From DASXRU01 sp036506395 (GTDB taxonomy: Bacteria > Acidobacteriota > Blastocatellia > Pyrinomonadales > Pyrinomonadaceae), in the NCBI GenBank assembly GCA_036506395.1, contig DASXRU010000051.1, positions 1 to 64,000 of the forward strand: 64,000 bases of DNA, given 5' to 3'. The position numbers were made by a program, and so were the translations under genes. The notes under the pieces were generated by a model that searched no databases, was not told the origin of the DNA, and worked only from the letters and a program-made list of their open reading frames with translations. Of this stretch, positions 61,164 through 64,000 are shown piece by piece. Position 1 is the stretch's first letter. Every line of letters starts with the position of its first letter.

Positions 61164-61768
61164 GGGAGTGTCCTCTTCTTTTTATGTGCTACTTGTTTTT
61201 GTGTGCGACTTCTTTTTGGCGAACCAGCCGCAGGAGCAGGTTCCTAGCAACTCAGTTTGCGCACAACAGCTAGCTGGTTGACAGAACGCGGAAAGTTTTA
61301 AGACAGGGATCAGGAGATCCCCAGTAAACTTTCCATGGGATTATTTCAAGGCGAAAAGGAACTACACGCCCGCGAGATCATTTGGGACGGCGGCATTATA
61401 CGGGCTTGACCGAATAAGAAAAGCTAAAGATTCTTATCGTTGGGATAACGAGCGCTGATGCCCAGCTTCAGCAGTTCTGAGAATTGACATGCGATGCGCC
61501 CAGAGCACAGCCCCTCGCTCGACTTTGCCATCGACATCTATTCTAAACAGGGTCGGATTTATCTGGGAAAACTCTTGACTGTTAAAGGGATGGTTATATA
61601 CTGGCGCCATCATCTGCATCGGCGGCGTACGTTCCGGTTTGTCATGGGAACCAGCGACGTTGTTGATGCGCTCGCCATCTTTGTAACAGAGTCGGTTAAG
61701 TCAACCCAAAAGACTTCGTAGCGATGTAACTATCGCTCGAGCCCACCACCCTAGGAGGAATTGAGCCC
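61164..61768. other. Divergent intergenic region between two Oar genes
   Basis: This 605-bp gap separates two receptors transcribed away from each other. Frames of up to 75 codons exist on both strands (about 61434-61721), but none has a ribosome-binding site or a recognisable family, so I leave them out. The plus-strand promoter at 61575-61602 is the only clear signal. AGGAGGAA at 61753-61760 is the strong ribosome-binding site of the right-hand receptor. Confidence 0.6.
61575..61602 (+). promoter_or_regulatory. Predicted sigma70-type promoter for right-hand Oar gene
   Basis: TTGACT (61575-61580), a 16-nt spacer and TATACT (61597-61602) each differ from consensus by one base. It would give a leader of about 160 nt before the receptor ATG at 61769. 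Confidence 0.55.
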
Positions 61769-64000
61769 ATGTTAAATCGTATCCGTCTTGCCATTGGCCT
61801 CTTGGTTTTCGTGGCCGCTTTAGCTCCAGCGGCGTTCGCGCAAACTGGCACGTCCAATATTACCGGCACCGTCAGAGACACGACGGGGGCTGTTGTCCCC
61901 GGCGCCACTGTGACGGCAAAGAATGAAGCCACGGGTGTAACCAACACTCAGATAACTACCGATTCAGGATTGTATGCCTTTTCTTCGCTGCCGGTCGGGG
62001 CCTATACGATTACGGTTGAGAAACAAGGTTTCAAGACTCTCCAAAGAACTAATAATCGGCTCGAGGTGGGAACGCCCTTAGCGGTCGATGTCGGGTTGGA
62101 AGTGGGCCAGGTTTCCGAAACTGTATCTGTTCAAGCTGGAGCCGAGCAACTTCAAACTTCCAACGCCACCATCGGCAATGTCGTCGAACAGAAAGCGATC
62201 GAGGCCTTGCCGCTTAACGGCCGCAATCCTCTGACGCTGTTGCTCCAGGAGCCGGGCGTCGTGCAGAGATCCGCCGGGGGCGCTGGTTCTGGTGTCCATG
62301 TTAATGGCTCACGTGACCGCGCATTCAACGTGACAATTGACGGCATCGAAGCGAATGAATCATCGGTGCCTAACCCGGTAAGCAACCTCTATCGAATCAA
62401 TCCTGACAACGTTCAGGAATTCAAGGTCACGACTAACAACGCCACCGCGGAAGAAGGTCGCAACAGCGGCGCGTCGATTTCCATCGCCACGCGAAGTGGA
62501 ACCAGCGAGTACCACGGCACGGGCTTTTTCTTCTTTCGCAACGAGGCCTTGAACTCAAATGAGTGGTTCGCCAATGCGCAGAAGACGCCGAAGCCCCTGA
62601 TCAGAATGGGTCAATACGGATTCGAGATGGGGGGGCCGATTAAGAAGAACAAGACTTTCTTTTTTGGCAGTTATCAGGAAAGTCGCATCGACTTCACGCA
62701 GCCCATAGATCAGACTTTTGGCATTCCAATTGTTTACACGCCGGAAGCACGCAATGGAGTCTTCCGTTATTTCTTTCCTGACTCCACGTGCGTTCCTGCA
62801 ACCGGGGCCGGCAACTGTCTCAGGATTAGCGGTACGATTATTAGCAGGAATAGCACTCTGCTCGTTAACCCAAACACAGGTGCTTATGTCACCGGAATCC
62901 ACAATTGCGTCGGGGCCGAAACTAATTGCATTCGAACTTATGACACGCGCACGGGAGCAAACAACACGTTGGGAAAACCGCTTGACTCCGCAGTCGCAAC
63001 ACTCCTGCAAGCCTACCCTTTGCCGAATAATTTTGCTTCCGGTGATGGCTTGAATACGGCTACGTTCCTATGGAATCCGCCGACGGCGGTCAGAGGTCCG
63101 AATTACGCCGCCCGCATCGATCACAATTTCAACGCAGACAACAGCATGTTCGTGCGTTATCTTTTCGCCGATTACAACACGCTGGAAGGCGATCCGCTGA
63201 ACGGCAGGCCGCAGGTCTATCCCAATAATCCGCCGCAGGGTGAAGTGTTCCGCCGCACCTCGAATCTGGCGATCAGCTACCGCCGCGTGATCTCGCCCAG
63301 CCTCGTCAACGAGTGGACCGCCGGCTTCGGGCGTTTTGGCTTCCTGTTCACGCAGGGTGAGGCCAATCCCGCCTGGCCCAACATACCACCTTTTAACTTT
63401 ACCGACCTGAGTGAGCCTTATATCAACACGCCGCGAACCGCGCGTTGGGTGACGACACCGCAGGTGCTGGACAACCTGAGCTACGTCCGCGGCGCACACG
63501 TTTTCCGCGGCGGCATCAATTTCCGTTTCTATCGTCACGTCGATCAACGCGGCCAGCCGGGTGGCATCAACGTAACGCCATCAGTAACTTTCTCTCAGGC
63601 TAACCGAAATCCATTCTCCGCCGACGGCTTCGTGTCAGCAGGCGGAATCGATACAACCACCGATTCCAGTACCCTCGGCAACCTCATCACAACTTTGTAT
63701 GGTCTGCCCGCGAGAATTTCACAGACATTCATTTCCAATCTGAAGGACGACGTGTTTCTGCCATTCAAGACTGGCGATAACGTTACCTTGTATGCGGAGA
63801 AGCACAATCTGGATCAGTACAACTTCTACTTCCAGGACGAGTGGAAACTGCGACCGAATGTCACACTCAATTATGGGGCGCGGTGGGAACTCAATCCGCC
63901 GGCTAACACGACGCCACATAACAACGTCTTCGTGGCGAGTACGCCCATTGTCGGCACGCCGTTGCCAGCGATTCCCACAGTCAATCAACCTGGCGCAGTG
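61769..64000 (+). CDS. Oar-type TonB-dependent receptor, N-terminal part (cut by window edge)
   Basis: The frame is open from ATG 61769 (AGGAGGAA 8 bp upstream) to the edge, 744 residues with no stop. After a signal peptide (LAIGLLVFVAALAPAAFAQ) comes the carboxypeptidase-regulatory-like domain (SNITGTVRDTTGAVVPGATV, SGLYAFSSLPVGAYTITVE). The plug includes ALPLNGRNPLTLLLQEPGVV, NVTIDGIEANESS and SISIATRSGTSEYHGTGFFF, and the first part of the barrel follows. It is on the opposite strand to the other three receptors. The sequence differs enough from them to suggest a different ligand. Confidence 0.92.
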   Translation, partial: MLNRIRLAIGLLVFVAALAPAAFAQTGTSNITGTVRDTTGAVVPGATVTAKNEATGVTNTQITTDSGLYAFSSLPVGAYTITVEKQGFKTLQRTNNRLEVGTPLAVDVGLEVGQVSETVSVQAGAEQLQTSNATIGNVVEQKAIEALPLNGRNPLTLLLQEPGVVQRSAGGAGSGVHVNGSRDRAFNVTIDGIEANESSVPNPVSNLYRINPDNVQEFKVTTNNATAEEGRNSGASISIATRSGTSEYHGTGFFFFRNEALNSNEWFANAQKTPKPLIRMGQYGFEMGGPIKKNKTFFFGSYQESRIDFTQPIDQTFGIPIVYTPEARNGVFRYFFPDSTCVPATGAGNCLRISGTIISRNSTLLVNPNTGAYVTGIHNCVGAETNCIRTYDTRTGANNTLGKPLDSAVATLLQAYPLPNNFASGDGLNTATFLWNPPTAVRGPNYAARIDHNFNADNSMFVRYLFADYNTLEGDPLNGRPQVYPNNPPQGEVFRRTSNLAISYRRVISPSLVNEWTAGFGRFGFLFTQGEANPAWPNIPPFNFTDLSEPYINTPRTARWVTTPQVLDNLSYVRGAHVFRGGINFRFYRHVDQRGQPGGINVTPSVTFSQANRNPFSADGFVSAGGIDTTTDSSTLGNLITTLYGLPARISQTFISNLKDDVFLPFKTGDNVTLYAEKHNLDQYNFYFQDEWKLRPNVTLNYGARWELNPPANTTPHNNVFVASTPIVGTPLPAIPTVNQPGAV

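Noticed and set aside
61434..61721. Short frames on both strands between two Oar genes
   Set aside because: Neither has a ribosome-binding site or a recognisable domain, and they overlap the predicted promoter.

Overview
The window most likely comes from a soil or aquatic member of the Acidobacteriota, probably near the Blastocatellia. This is inferred from gene content, since no rRNA gene is present. The evidence is four Oar-type TonB-dependent receptors with carboxypeptidase-regulatory-like N termini, a pair of CRTAC1 (FG-GAP plus ASPIC/UnbV) proteins, many secreted TPR proteins, a c554-type cytochrome fused to TPRs, and REP-like palindromes that lie inside genes. I see no tRNA, rRNA, CRISPR array, transposase or phage gene.

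Layout. (1) 1-4318, minus: maltodextrin/starch genes, with a secreted GH13 amylase (cut by the window edge), malQ and a second secreted GH13 amylase that carries REP sequence inside its reading frame. (2) 4449-11190, minus: a tight run of TPR protein, TPR protein, conserved secreted protein, pentaheme-TPR cytochrome and monoheme cytochrome c. (3) 11372-20871, minus: an Oar receptor with its own promoter and terminator, then a separate unit of small exported protein, CRTAC1, CRTAC1 and ROK regulator. (4) 20991-21290: heptamer repeats and a palindrome. (5) 21318-24445, minus: a three-gene surface-sugar cassette (CMP-Kdo-synthetase-like, 2-hydroxyacid dehydrogenase, capsule-type glycosyltransferase-like). 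(6) 24734-29001, minus: ExbD, iron-permease-family protein, MscS channel, phytanoyl-CoA dioxygenase family protein and a class A beta-lactamase-like serine hydrolase; an APC permease diverges at 29053.

(7) 30843-42576, plus: four consecutive exported proteins built from DUF11-type beta domains (173, 664, 1882 and 1079 aa). The 1882-aa member adds a long beta-rich C-terminal half that looks like an outer-membrane barrel, and the 1079-aa member holds four 372-bp tandem repeats in exact register. This is the best candidate for an undescribed system, plausibly a surface fibre or coat with its outer-membrane anchor or export port. (8) 42719-49609, plus: a glycolate-oxidase set in which GlcD and GlcE are one polypeptide and GlcF is separated from it by gamma-glutamyltransferase and a HicA/HicB pair. 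glcF carries two in-frame palindromic insertions. (9) 49599-64000: nagA, a TPR protein and a second Oar region, in which a Tat-exported sulfatase lies between two receptors and a third receptor runs off the right edge.

Taken together, the window encodes outer-membrane capture and breakdown of polysaccharides (amylases, MalQ, NagA, sulfatase, Oar receptors), periplasmic electron-transfer proteins and a large investment in surface proteins. Palindromic repeat families have spread between genes and, in at least two cases, into coding sequence.
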